Below are positions 39,540 through 51,730 of a stretch of DNA of 64,000 nt, one piece after another. Position 1 is the first letter of the stretch; each line of letters opens with the position of its first letter. The stretch comes from Formicarius rufipectus (Eukaryota > Chordata > Aves > Passeriformes > Formicariidae): assembly GCA_013399695.1 (NCBI GenBank), contig VXAU01001354.1:905328-969327 (forward strand), given 5' to 3'. Below the pieces are notes generated by a model. The model saw only the letters and a program-made list of their open reading frames with translations, had not been told where the DNA came from and ran no database searches. The position numbers and the translations under genes are program-made.

Positions 39540-40940
39540 AAGATGTGTAAGCCTACTGCCAGGAGAGCAAAGATAAAGGCTAAAGGGAGAAGGCTATAGC
39601 TCCCAAACTTAACTCTGGGGGCTCAGGGGGTGACTTTCTGGGGGTGCGATGTTTCTCTAGGTGTGTGATGCCTTTCTAAAGAAGCAGTGACTCTCTGGGT
39701 GTGTGAAGTTTGCATCCTATGGGCCAGGCCATCTCAAAGGAGTATGTGCACACACTCATGACTGCCCTGGAGAAGGCCTGAGCTTTTAGCAGGGGTGCCT
39801 CTGAAGAACACTCCTTCCAAGGCTAAAATGACTACAAAAAACCAGCACCTCCAGCTCTCTGTAACACCAGCACAGCTGTGCAAGACAGCCCATACACACA
39901 AACAAATGGGGGAAGCACCAGGACGATTTCTGAGAGTATATGAACACACCAAATTTTATGTTTCATGGGCTTCTCTCCCCTGCTACTCCCGAGGGACCAA
40001 AACACCAGCAGCAACCAGGTTTGCCAGACAACTTTGAGTGATGAGTATAAACACTAACTTTTTCTCTCTCCTCTGTTCTCTCTTTTCCCTTTAACTGTTA
40101 CTCCTTTTTCTCTCTTTCTTCCTCCCTTATCCCTTACACATTTTCTTGGGTGATATACATTGCTATATTACAATTAAAATGGCTAAACATCTGTTTTCCT
40201 TTGCAATACCCTTAGGTATTTATATTGCGTCATTACTACAGATAATTACAACCAAAACAACTACATACCTGTTTTCCTTCACAACCATAATGTTCCAAAA
40301 TAAACCCTATTTGTATATACCTGCAAACACCAATCATCTCGTATCTATTTACTTTCATTCACTCCAAGGTATTTACTAATTAAAGAAAAGTTATTCCAGC
40401 CTGGCAGGGCAGTTAGTAACACAGCCCAAGTGCACAGGGCATTGTTATACCCCAGGGAAGCTCCAAGCTTCACCAGGTGTACACTTCAATTTCAGACTTC
40501 AAGAGATTTTGCCCACATGAACTTTTGCAAAGCCTTTGATTCTTTGATACCTTGAGTTCACATCCAGAGAAAAAGCTGCACGGTTTTCTCTAAGACATCT
40601 CTTAATTTGGTGAAAAAATAGGCGCTTTGGCAAAAGGGGTTTACAGGAGCAATATACAACCAAGAAAAATATTTCACAAAAGCATTACAACAAGCTGATA
40701 GGAACAAAAGGACTTCCCTCCTTCCCTCCAAGCAGCATTCCGAGCTCTGCTTTCTAAATCCCCCAAGGGTTTCAAGCTAGCAGGTGTTGCGGTAGAGTAA
40801 GGAATTTTGTTGTTTCTCCTACCCAGAGTGAATCAAACAATCTTCCCCAAACCCACTGAGTCGACTAGGGCATAACACTATACCATGGAAAGATGCTTCA
40901 AGGATAGGGCAGACACCATGGGAGAATGAAACGGGTGAGT
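39540..40940 (+). mobile_element. Possible decayed LTR-retrotransposon remnant
   Basis: This stretch differs in texture from its surroundings. I count 11 CpG between 39640 and 40940 against about one in the following kilobase. It has an approximate triplicate of a CTCTGGGTGTGTGAAG-like unit (39631-39708), an 80-bp pyrimidine tract (40059-40138) and AAAATAAACC at about 40295-40304, resembling an LTR poly-A signal. The pyrimidine tract followed by 'ACATTTTCTTGGGTGATATA' recalls avian ERVL-type LTRs, but that is memory and not an alignment. No primer-binding site, protease, polymerase or envelope reading frame was seen, and the boundaries are approximate. Confidence 0.25.
40059..40138. repeat. 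Pyrimidine-rich tract (about 80 bp)
   Basis: Nearly all C and T on the + strand, with fewer than ten purines. Such tracts occur in LTRs and before splice acceptors. The following sequence shows no coding exon. Confidence 0.8.
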
Positions 40941-42784
40941 GAACTGGCAAAATGTATGCCAGGAGGATTGTTTGGAGGTGACAATAATTCCTTAACTGAG
41001 TTCCTGTGACAAAGAAAAACCAACACTGCTGACTCTCAAGCAGTAAGATTTCTGTAAGAAATCTTCTGTAAGATCCTCAAGCAGGATTTCTGTGGTATGT
41101 TGGGCTGTTTAAAGGAACCCAGAAATGGCCTATTTGTATTCCTATTTGAAATAAATAAATAAATAAATAAAAAGTAAAGAAATAAAAAATAAAAAATATT
41201 GCTGACTTTAGAGAAAGAATTATAAAAAATGGCTTTAATGAGTTCTATATATATGTAGAAGCTGAGTAAAAACCCAAACCAAACCATTTTCCTCCAATGT
41301 CCACACTTTTCTATCTAAACAATTCATAAGATTGAAAATATGCACAAACAGTATTGAAGAAGGAAGTTACATTTGACTTGTGTCACTTTTTAAAACAAAT
41401 ACTCTTCTTTTCATTTCATCTCTTTATATGTATTGGTTGAATAGTACACAATATTTTCATCTCTCCTTTTTTTTTTTTCAGTTTGACTGTTTGCCAGGCT
41501 AGTTGACCATTAACACAGTTACACAATAATTTTCCAGCTCCTCTTTTTCATACCTATCACATCTACTTTTCCAAAAGTTATAAGCAACTCTTGGATCTCA
41601 TGAATTTGAAAAATACAATTTCTGAAATTTCAGACCTTCTCACTATTTTCACACTTTTTATATATACTGTTTGTTAAGAATGTTACAAAACAAATTATAA
41701 ATATGCAGATTCATACATCACTTTGTTTACTCCTTATTTTTCTAATGTAATTCTTGTTGCTAGTTATTATTTTCCTTCCAACATAACTCCTCTGATTTCA
41801 TTTCTATGCCCTGATTAGACATCTTTTTTGTAAATAAACACATGCAGCTGATTAGAACTTCAACCATTTGGAATATTCATTTACTTACGCCTTTTGACTT
41901 ATCTTATTTGAGAATGCTCAGATTTTTGCTTTTTTATGGAAGCATCCAGAGAACACATACCATCTTTTCTTCTTTTCCCTTTTTTAAATAATTAATAGCT
42001 TATGTTTTTGTCTCAAATCTCTCCTAAACCCACAACAGCAGAATATTCAGGGTCTTCTATTAAGCCTTCTTTAAACTGTGTGGTTCTTAAAAACTGACTG
42101 GTAATTTTAATTTCCTTCTAGATCTCCCAAGCTTTAGCACAGGGTTCATGCCTGAGAAATCCTCCTTGAAAATATAATGTATTTTTAAATACTTTTCCTT
42201 TCCTTAACCCTTCATGTGATACCAAGCAGGCTCTGTAGTTTGTGAAAAATAAAGGGATTCAATCTATCTAAACCTTGTATTAATCTCAGTATAAACATCT
42301 AGAACAAAAAATATTTCAATCTGTTTCCTGATAATAAAATTAGGCACTGTTTTTCCCTCAAAGTGATTCATTAGGAAGACCCTCATATCAGAGAAAACTG
42401 GGCCACTAACTCTTCCCCTGCCAGAAACTAACCTTGGGACTTGCTGGAGAAAAAACAATTTTAAAAGCTTTGGCATCCAAACATTTAACCATAACAAGAG
42501 TGTGGTCAAAACAACTGAAAGGCATTCATGACCCATTGATATACATACATTATACACATTGTTTAAACAGATAGATACTTCAATTCACTAAATGTTATGT
42601 TTCTCTGTATTCCAAAGAATTATAGAAAGTTAACAACTTACAAAATTATCATGGACTTATTCTCATTTAATTCAATCCCTGTACTGACAGAAATTCCAGC
42701 TTTTGCCAGAAGATATTTATCAAACATTTTCCATAATAGTAATACTGGAAATTTCACTGTTAGCTGCCTAGGGCTATGACATAA
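40941..42784. other. AT-rich non-coding DNA with (AAAT)n repeat
   Basis: No gene seen. It holds an AAAT microsatellite at 41149-41200, a T12-CAG string at 41467-41481 that imitates a splice acceptor without an exon behind it, and otherwise featureless AT-rich DNA. Confidence 0.6.
41149..41200. repeat. (AAAT)n microsatellite, decaying
   Basis: Five clean AAAT units are followed by imperfect AAAT/AAAAAT units, about 50 bases. Confidence 0.88.
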
Positions 42785-43047
42785 AGAAGACAAAGTCAGA
42801 GGCCATGGACGCAAGTTTCAAATGGGATCTTCCAGTAAGATACATGGAAAAAGAATTCCACCCTATGGGTAGTGAAACACCAGAACTGGTTCCCAGAGAG
42901 GCTCTGGTAGCTCCATCACTGGAAACAATCTGAACTTCACTGGACATCACCTTGAGCAATCTGTTCTTATTGGATCTGATTTGAGTGGGAAGCTGGAACA
43001 AAGGGACTCCTAAGGCCCCTTCCCACCTGAATTGTTCTGCAGCTCCA
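42785..43047 (+). mobile_element. Old CR1 LINE 3' end
   Basis: 'GTGAAACACCAGAACTGGTTC' followed by CCAGAGAGGCTCTGGTAGCTCC and CATCACTGGAAACAATCTGAAC, then 'CACCTTGAGCAATCTGTTCT' and 'GGCCCCTTCCCACCTGAATT', follow the CR1 3' UTR order: the 'ACACTGGAACAGGTTGCCCAG' block, 'CCTTGAGCAACCTG', then 'CCCTTCCAACCTCAACTATTCTGTG'. The terminal octamer has mutated to TTGTTCTGCAGCTCC. It is more diverged than the copies at 12.1, 13.7 and 31.0 kb, so it is probably older. Confidence 0.8.
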
Positions 43048-46000
43048 TGCATTTCTGAACATTACCACATATCTCATCCCAAGACTTCATCCTTTGCATT
43101 GTTTTGAAAGATTTTCTCAATATCCAAAGTATATATGATTTGACATAAATTAATATACTTTTTTGCTTTCTGCATTAACAATGCATAAAACTCTTTGACT
43201 TCCTTAGTGCAACATCTGCCTATATAGTTAAGTTCCTAGATTTTTCTTTAACTTTTCCTTCTAAATTTTGCATCATCCTTGATAGTCTGTTATGTTGCTT
43301 ATCTGTTCCTCCCTTAAAAACTGCCGCCCCAGTTGAAGTCCAGTACTTCATATTAATTAAAGCCATAAAATTTTGATCCATGTTGTGCCTCCTCTTTTCA
43401 GTGATTAAAACTAGACCATATTTCTTTACCTTGTTTATGAGAATACCACATTAAACATTGTCAAAAAAGTAATTCCAAAAAACAGATTTCTTACCTTCAT
43501 TTTTTTTTGTTCTAGATATTATGCTAGTTACCTTGTCAGGGAAGGAAATTAAATTGGTTTGACAAAATCTTTTTTTTGAAAAAGATATAATGGCACTTTT
43601 TATCATTTTATTACTTTCTTTTTTTTAATAGAAGTTGATTGATTATTTGTTTCTGAATTTTCCCAGAGGATTTTATGAGTCTTATCCCTTTCCTCTTTCT
43701 AAAGATTGCATAATGACATCACCCACCTGTTGAGGAATTCACAGGTTTCCACGGGTTCTTGAAAAAACCATCAGTGATTCAGAAACCCCAGCTATTTCCC
43801 CTAATGACAGTGTTCTTTGTGAATCTAGCTATGGACCTTGAAATCCTCTCAAAAGAGGCCATGAGCACATTCCATATGTGAGGATGAGCATATTCAGTGA
43901 GGATGTGTTCCAAACTATGAGTTCTTAACGAGTTGAGTGCCGCTGTACTTGCCACCGGATTCACGTATAATTAATTCCAATTCATTTTGCCAATTAACCA
44001 CCTTCATAATGTTAGCACAGAGTTACTGGAAAGAGTCTTACTATCTTCCATCATGAATTCTTTCTTAGGTGCTTGGTTTAGCCTTGTTGCTTACCACATC
44101 ATTTTTTATTAGATTGATATGCTATGTTTATTCTAGGTTATAAGTCATTATAACATTACAACCATGCTGCATTATTAATGTGCACAAAACTGCTATGTAA
44201 CACTGTATTGAACAAAAATGAAAGCACAGACATCATCTATATTTGAAGAAAAATTGGCCTCAATTGTTAATATTTTCAAGGTGGTAAAAGTATTCTGAAT
44301 ATATGCTCTTTTTCTATTTGACATAGAGATCTTTGAACACCAATTCAATTTTTTTATATACTCAACTCTTTTTTTTAGCAATCTAGTAATCTGGGAACTA
44401 ATCTTGATTGTTTGGTAATTTCTATGGTATTTATAAGTACTTGAGGTTTACTCTAGAAAAATATACATTTCACTTCAAGAATCAGTGATCCCATCACCAT
44501 TTCTTATTTTAGGATAGAATTCAGCCCTTGTCTGAGCTGGGACAATCCTAAAATAATGTGGATTGTAGTCATTGTAGCCAGAAATTCTCTGACATTCAGT
44601 ACTTTGAATTTTGTTCTACTGTTGTGGGCTCAGTTGTCTAAATCAGAGGGTTTTACTCCCGTTCCCTGATTGAATAACTGTAGGCTTGCATAATAGCAAG
44701 AGGAGTGATTAGTCATTTCATCCAGTTTCATCTGAGGAATCTTATGAAAACTGGTCTTCAATAAATGACCAAACTCCCAATTGGCTTCACTGTAGTTAAG
44801 GTTTTACCTCCAAATCCCCAGTGAGACACAATTTCTTAAAATGTTTTTTAAATTATTAAAGAAATAAAAAAATTATTTGGGAATTAGAGAAAACGTATCA
44901 GATAAAGCTTTCCCTTATGAATGAAGATGTCACTAGCTTCTTATCAAGGCCTGACAAGTAGAGACTGGCATTCTGGTTTTCATTTCTTGGGAGTAATGTC
45001 TTGTTTAACACAAAATTAAAGTAGATGGGTGTGGTTTTGTAGTAGAAAATAGATCTACTGGAAACTAAAAGCTTTTTCAACACAAGACTTTAATTTTTGT
45101 TTCTTTCTAATCAATTACTTTATACTGAGTTGCAACAAAACTGGGACCCTTAATGTGTCTATTCTGCAAGGGGAGAAAGAAAACAACCTGAAATCTCTAT
45201 ACAGAAAGCTAATTGACAAGAATACTGTTTGACTATTGATATTTAATTTCATAAACTGGCATGCTAGACACATGTATTTTAAAGTTCAGGTTTAATTAAA
45301 AGATAAGACCAAGCAGCAGCTTGGCAAGATGATAAGGGAAAGTGTTGAATTCTTTGTTTCTGATGGCAAAGCAGCTGCTTTTATTTTTTAACTAATCTGA
45401 GCTTAATATCAAATCAAGAGACTACTTTCATATTTATGGTGCATTTGATGAGTTACTCAGGTTCCCACATAGGCAATTATCCTTTCTCATCTGATACTTT
45501 TATAAAGTGAAGCATTTGCAAGTCCTAGTCTGTTTGGATTTTTAAAAAGCTGTTTTCCCTATATACACCTCAGTAGAAAAACCTTATCTTCAAGACTTAA
45601 ACTATCTTCATCAGTCAGAAAGCTAAAAGGTTAAAAGCTAAAATGTGTGAAGCTGAGCAAGTGATTAGCTGCTTAGAGGGTAACACTTGGAAATATTATC
45701 TATCCACAGCAAGGATTAGAATGCAGGAAAATGTTTTCAAATATATTAGTTCAGAGGGCAAAAACATTCATGGCATGCCATGAGACTGTGAAACTGGACA
45801 TAACTCTACTGGTGGCAATAAAGCTCTGTGTTTTCATCAGAAGAACAGCTGGCTCTGGTTAATTCTTGTGTATCCCTTTATAAAACAAGTGTCAAGGGCA
45901 AAGAGAACAGATTCTCTTTACTACTTGAATGCAGTAGCATGCAGAAACTCAATGAAAGATGAAAATCCCATTGTTATTGGCACTGAAAAGGTGACTGAGA

Positions 46001-46663
46001 AAAAAGATATTCTTGTAGAAAGAAGCCAAAGCAACTGAATGTGAACTTACATTTAACAGATAAATGAAGAGAAGGAGCCATGAGGCTGCACTGGTGAACA
46101 CATGAATGAACAAACACATCAAAGCTGCTGTCTTGCTATGTTGATCGCTATGTGGAAAAATCTAAAGCAGTCATTCAGGTGTCAGGCAGAAGTTATGAAG
46201 CCTGTCAACCTAGTTTTCATACAACATAAACTGATATCAGTTCCTTTCCAGCTTTACTAATCTCTAACGAGTGTCATGGCTACAGCTGTAGTTGCAGATG
46301 CTCAGAAAGCAAGTAAGACATTTCACTAAAAATGTGAAGAGCAGAAGCAGACGGAGAAGTCAAGCGCTGCAGGGGTGTGTTTGTCTTGATTCAGGGTGAA
46401 ATGAAAAATGCATTTTCTTTCGACAAAAACTATGAGCTTAAACAGCAAAGGGCAAGACTTCCCTAGTAGGTGAAAGAGGAATGGGGAACAGCCTTACTTC
46501 CCATTACTAACAGCAGTGACTTGAACTTAGACTGCATCCCAAGTAGTGACTGGAGGCACAAAGTAATTTTACACTGTTCTGTTCAAATATGTGATCAGAA
46601 ATTTATCTTGGTCCTCAGAACACTTTAATGCAAAGACAGCCTTAAAAATTATGCTGTTACATT

Positions 46664-46676
46664 AAAAAAAAAAAAN
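46664..46676. other. Poly-A run ending in an ambiguous base (N)
   Basis: Twelve A then N then TTTT. This is probably an assembly ambiguity at an A-to-T homopolymer boundary. Confidence 0.85.
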
Positions 46677-49281
46677 TTTTCCTACTCTAACTCAAAATGA
46701 GACTTCCTTCACAGAACACATTCTGAGGTTCAAGAACCACTGACACCCACAAGTTTCAGCAAGGTGAGCGTATGCAATTGTTTTGGGGGTTGTTTCCTAC
46801 AGTGTTGCTTCAGAATAGAAGAATCAAATATACTTTAAATTTTGATTCTTCTCTTTCCTTTTCTCTCTACAGAGTCATGTCTTTATATCAGGCTTCTGAT
46901 GTAGCTCTGTGTGAGTTCATATGTATTAGTTTTATCTGTGGAGATGGGACTTAGTTCCCTTTCTCTGATCCATTATACCTGAAAAATAATTCCTAGTACC
47001 TGCACAAAACAGTGACTTTGGTAAAAGGAACTTTGCCTTAGATGCCCCACTATGCAGTTGGGATATGCAGAGCCAAAGAGGAGAAAGACTAACATCTGCA
47101 GTAGAAGGAGTAGATGTTTCAAAAATCTAAGAATGGTGAAACTGAATTTTCCTTTCTCCAGCAGTGGTTATAAACAGATACCTCAGAAAAAGGAAGAGCA
47201 GAGGAAATTTGCACTAAATTGCTTTCCTTGAATACATTCCTGGGTTCTAACTACTTTCACTTCAGGGACTTCCTGGTTTAGAATTTACCAAATAACTTCA
47301 GTGAAACCTCTTCCATATATGACCTTCACTGGAAAATATATGCCCTTTTTGCTACTAAGTGCTCACAATTGGCAGGGATAAGTTAATAAAGCTACATCCC
47401 ATTTCTGAAGTTGACCAAAATGTTCAAGACTGTACTTTACTTGTACTGCTCAAGCTGCAATTTAAAAATCAGTAGTGTGTTTACTAAAGCTACTTGGACA
47501 CACTACCAATAAGTAGATGCTCACATGCTCATTCCACTGAGGCTAAAAGTAATCATGTTATATAAATTACTTCAGTCTTCCAATTCTTCTCTGGAAGTCT
47601 CCAGGACTAAAAGAATCCTTGTTGATTTACTATCAGCCTTAATCAACAGAACCTTACAAACTGTGTCCAGACTGGAAGTATCTAAGAGGGTGACAAATCT
47701 TAGACAGTACAGCCAGCTAATTTCTTTCAAAGTACCTGGCCTAAAATACCAAACGTGATGAGCAACCTCTTTGTGGACTCTTTTCCTTTCTCTTTGATTT
47801 TCTGTAGTTGCTGAAGATGTACCTACCAGCTTCCTTACAAGAGGGACAGCTGTCAGGCTACATTCTCCTCCCTCTTCTTAACTGACTGCTGTCTGGCAGA
47901 AAAACCACATTCATGGAGAAACAACAACCTAGGAGAAGCTAAGGGATAGTATCCTTGGTAGCAAGGCCCTTAGCAAAAAATGAGCAAGAGTGCAATAATC
48001 AAAATACATTTCCTGTAACATTTATCAAGTAGGCAACTTAGTAGCTCTAGGCCATATTATGCCACACCTTTTTCAACAGATATCCCCACTGACTTCAAAA
48101 TGGAGTTGTTTTTAAAAACTGACAGCAAGGCAGGTCCCCTGATACACTTGTGCTAAGTTTTAACATGGAAACATTTTTTTAAAAGTTGAAGGAAACATCC
48201 TATCACATTGCAGTATCTCACAGAACTTCCTCTGAAAGAAAATACAATAAATTTAGAAGCAATTTTTAAATAGTAGCATACATCTATAATAGAAAAATAA
48301 GGACTTTAGCCTTGAAATCTATTTACTACTATTTTGCATTCTGCTTCTGAGTTTTCTCAACAGCTTAGTTGTTGGAAATTTTATGGAGAAACATACTGGG
48401 CGGGGAAATTTTCCCCCTCAGACCAAAACATCTTGTGGTCCATCTGAAAAGCTTGGGTGATTAGCAAGTTATCCATTTTCTATCCATATTATTTGCATAT
48501 AGACTTGGGCAACATGAAAGGAAACTGCAATTATGTTAACTTAGTGACAGCTACCCACCAGTTGATAAACCACTCAAAAGTTTCATGTCACCATCAAACT
48601 GAAGAAGAAAAAATTAAGTGATCACAACAATCACCACAGAGTGCATTCACTTTTATGAAGGCATAATTTTTTCACAGTAACTGTAAATATCCTCTTATCA
48701 TGGTGAACAAAGAGGTGCAATTGCCTAATTACATAATGCTAAACTATCTTGCTGCTGTTACTTGGCTTATTTTCAGTATGACCTATAATTGCTTTCTCCT
48801 GTAATCCAGGGAGGTCAAACACAGAACCACAACCTACCACTGACATCTCTCACAGGATGAAATGTAGGCCTGGATGTGGCTTCCTCCATCTGTGTCAGCA
48901 CAATATGAAACTGTCCTCTACTTCTCATGTAGATATTTCCCTACCATTTGCTTCACTGCAAAAAGAAGGGCTCTGCCGTGTTTCTGAAAAGAATCTAAGA
49001 TGACCTGTTGCCCTTTTCCTCTTTGGGCTATACCAGTTTCAAAACTGAGAAACAAATTTAAAACGCTTCATGCTGCCACCAGAAGTGCTGGACAGATGTG
49101 TTAGAGCTTCCCCAGACATTTCAGAGCAATGAGCAGCATATCTCAGCAATTTCTTCACTGCCAAGGGGCCTCGGTCCTGATCCTGGGGTATGAGGGGCTG
49201 ATATTCCCACTACCCACAAAAGCCTCTGCAGTACTCAGGACCTCTTTGATTTCAAGCATTTACAAATAGCATGATAAGGAG

Positions 49282-49294
49282 AAAAAAAAAAAAA
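49282..49294. repeat. Poly-A tract (A13)
   Basis: Thirteen A followed by CCAAC. Confidence 0.8.
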
Positions 49295-49505
49295 CCAACT
49301 TTGTTCATCCACATTTCCTTTGTTTTCTGAGACCAGTGAAATTACACTCAAGTTCTTTTACTGTGGCAGTAAGGGATTTGGATAAAATATTTCCCATCTT
49401 TTCTGTCATGGCTGGTACAACATCTCCAATACATGTAGTACAATCTCTCCTTATCCCTTCAGTTTTAGAGGTCACAAGAAGGAAGCAGAACCCTTAAAAA
49501 AACCT

Positions 49506-49834
49506 GTGTTGTCTTTGCAGTTCTCACCACCACCACCTCCTCCTCCCTGGATGACCTCTGCAAGAGTTGCCAGCACTGCAGCTCCTGTGAACAACTTCAC
49601 CAGCTGGACTCTGACTGCCCTGCCCTGCTGTCTCCCATCGGGGACAGGCACTGCTCTTCTTCAGCAAAAACCTGTGTCCCACCAATCTTTCTGCCATCAC
49701 ACATCCTCCAACACCCAGCCTTATGGACACAAACCAGCACTGAGCTGCTCTGTGGGTGTAGAAAAATAATAAATTATGAAAATGTACATGAGCACACAAA
49801 AAAACCAAAAACAAAACAAACAAAAAAAAAAACC
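49506..49834 (+). other. GC-richer patch with exon-like 3' end and A-rich tail
   Basis: The string TTGTCTTTGCAG ends at 49520 like a splice acceptor. It is followed by a CCA/CCT-repeat (about 49527-49548, seven prolines in one frame), about 220 bp of stop-poor sequence open for 87 codons (49506-49769), an AATAAA at 49768-49773 and an A-rich run from 49798 to 49834. The layout imitates a terminal exon or a retroposed 3' end. The encoded residues match no family I know, and the opposite strand is open too, so I do not call a gene. Confidence 0.25.
49798..49834. repeat. A-rich low-complexity tract
   Basis: Only A and C, with AAAC-type units. It follows an AATAAA by about 25 bases. Confidence 0.8.
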
Positions 49835-50568
49835 ACAACAGTAAAACCCCTACATAAAGTAAATACTTCTTCATTCCTTAGTCCTCTCACCCTGCAAGTA
49901 AAATTACGTTTATTGAAATCTTACATATTCATGACTTTTGTATCTAGTTGGAATATTCCAGAGCTGTTTGACTTCATCTTTCTAAGCAGCATGAGTTTTG
50001 TTGCTGCCTTTAATTGTGCAGAAGAGACACATCTAGTGAAAAGGATCTGTGAGAAGCATCAGTAAAGATCAGGACGACAAGAGGAAGCCTGTCATGATGC
50101 TAGAGAGGATCAGTGCAGGCACTGTGTTGATGGTGTCAGCAGGGCCACTGAAGTGAGAAGCACAAAATTTTTCTTTGATGACAAGCACCATTAAAATTTT
50201 CCCTTGCAGGTCTCCCCAGGCTCTGACACATAAGGGGCTGTGACAGCTCAATCAATCAGTTTCTGCAGATCCTAAGGAAATCAGACATCCCCACATGATA
50301 TCCACCATGATTCTGACCTCAGGAGCTGTGTCAGACAGCTAATATTCCACTTCTTGATTCATAAGGCCCAACATATGAAGTTTGGTTTTTTTTGATTCCT
50401 CCTCCCAGATGCCAAAATTGCCAAGCAAACTTTCTGATGCCATTTTTATCCTCTTTGCTGTTTCCGAAGCAAATGATTAATCTTCTATCAATCAAGTGTA
50501 ATTCCTGGTCCGAAATTTAAATCTAGCTCAGCACCTAGTCCCTTGATTGGCTCTGTTGCACTTGAGAT

Positions 50569-50602
50569 CTGTTGCTCCTTTAGCTCTGTTGCTCCTTTAG
50601 CT
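50569..50602. repeat. Perfect 17-bp tandem duplication
   Basis: CTGTTGCTCCTTTAGCT occurs twice head-to-tail (50569-50585, 50586-50602). A partial CTCTGTTGC lies about 20 bases upstream. Confidence 0.9.
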
Positions 50603-51005
50603 ACATCCTGCCCATGGACTGGCAGAGAAAGTTCAAAGCTGCATTGAGTCCATTTTGACTTCAGTGTTCATCATCGCTAGATGCTCCAAGGCAAAATATG
50701 TGGAGCAGCTCATCTGACTCAAAGAGCTGTGACAACACGTGCCCTAGATCTGATGGGACCCAAATTCAGGAGAGTCAGTTTTCCTGGTTCCAGGTAGTGT
50801 TTTTAGAAAAATTCAAGGGAATGTAATTTTGCCCTCAAAAATAAAACACAGCTGACTTGACCTGAAGTAACTAAAGTAATTACTCTCCTGTGTAGGATGG
50901 TCCTGTAATATCACCAAAATGGAGTATAAATTCATTTATCAAGGCAAATGATTTTGTTGTAATGATTGATACAACAGTTCCTGTGCAAGGCTCAGAGAAT
51001 GCTTA

Positions 51006-51040
51006 TTTATATATACATACACACACACACACCCACATAT
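51006..51040. repeat. (TA)n/(CA)n microsatellite
   Basis: A few TA units grade into about eight CA units. Confidence 0.85.
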
Positions 51041-51687
51041 TACACTGAGATTAAGTTGGAACTTATTAACATGCCCTCATTTGTCAGGGAAAGTACAAAT
51101 ATACAGATTGCAATGTTTTGCTTTTATCAACACTTCACAGTTGTCATTTCTAGCTCTATTGTCTGTGTAAAAACAATGAATATGCTATCACATCTGGTGC
51201 TACAGGCACAAAACTCGTTATCTTTATAGGTAAATCCAACATTTTTCAAAAGATTGCTCTTGGAAAAAAGAAAATCTGCATAAAGGACATCATTTTTTAC
51301 ATGCTACAATACTAATCTTGGAAAAGTATTGCCACAAGACATCGTTATGTCAGCGAGTCTAAGAGAGATATATAAAGCATTCAACATGCACAATAAAATG
51401 ATTATCTCCATTGTACTTAGAAAAAACTATAGAAACTTTAGTCCTACAGACAAGTGATAGAAAAACTGAATAAACTATTGTCATGGCTCAGATGAGAAGT
51501 ACCATCTAGAAGCAGAAGGTTAGGTGTGATATTCTTGGGGCTTAATTTGTTTTCTTCAAAGCTTAGTGAAATCTTTCATCCAAATAACTTATCCATACAG
51601 CACATATCTTGCCTGATATGACCTAATCATATAATGTAAATAGGTATGCACATTCAAGTATAACTGGGTAGAATACCCAGCTGGGAG

Positions 51688-51730
51688 GAAAAAAACAAAC
51701 AAACAAACAACAAAACAAAACAAAAAACCC
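51688..51730. repeat. (CAAA)n tract
   Basis: CAAA and CAAAA units between two A runs, ending in CCCC. Confidence 0.85.

Larger units (their letters stand above)
43048..49505. other. Unique non-coding DNA, no gene seen
   Basis: Only short, unrelated open frames are present. It includes an A12 run with an N at 46676 and an A13 run at 49282-49294. I see no transposon, RNA gene or regulatory structure I can name. Confidence 0.6.

Noticed and set aside
41467..41481. T12 followed by CAG, like a splice acceptor
   Set aside because: No downstream stretch looks coding, and such strings are common in T-rich DNA.
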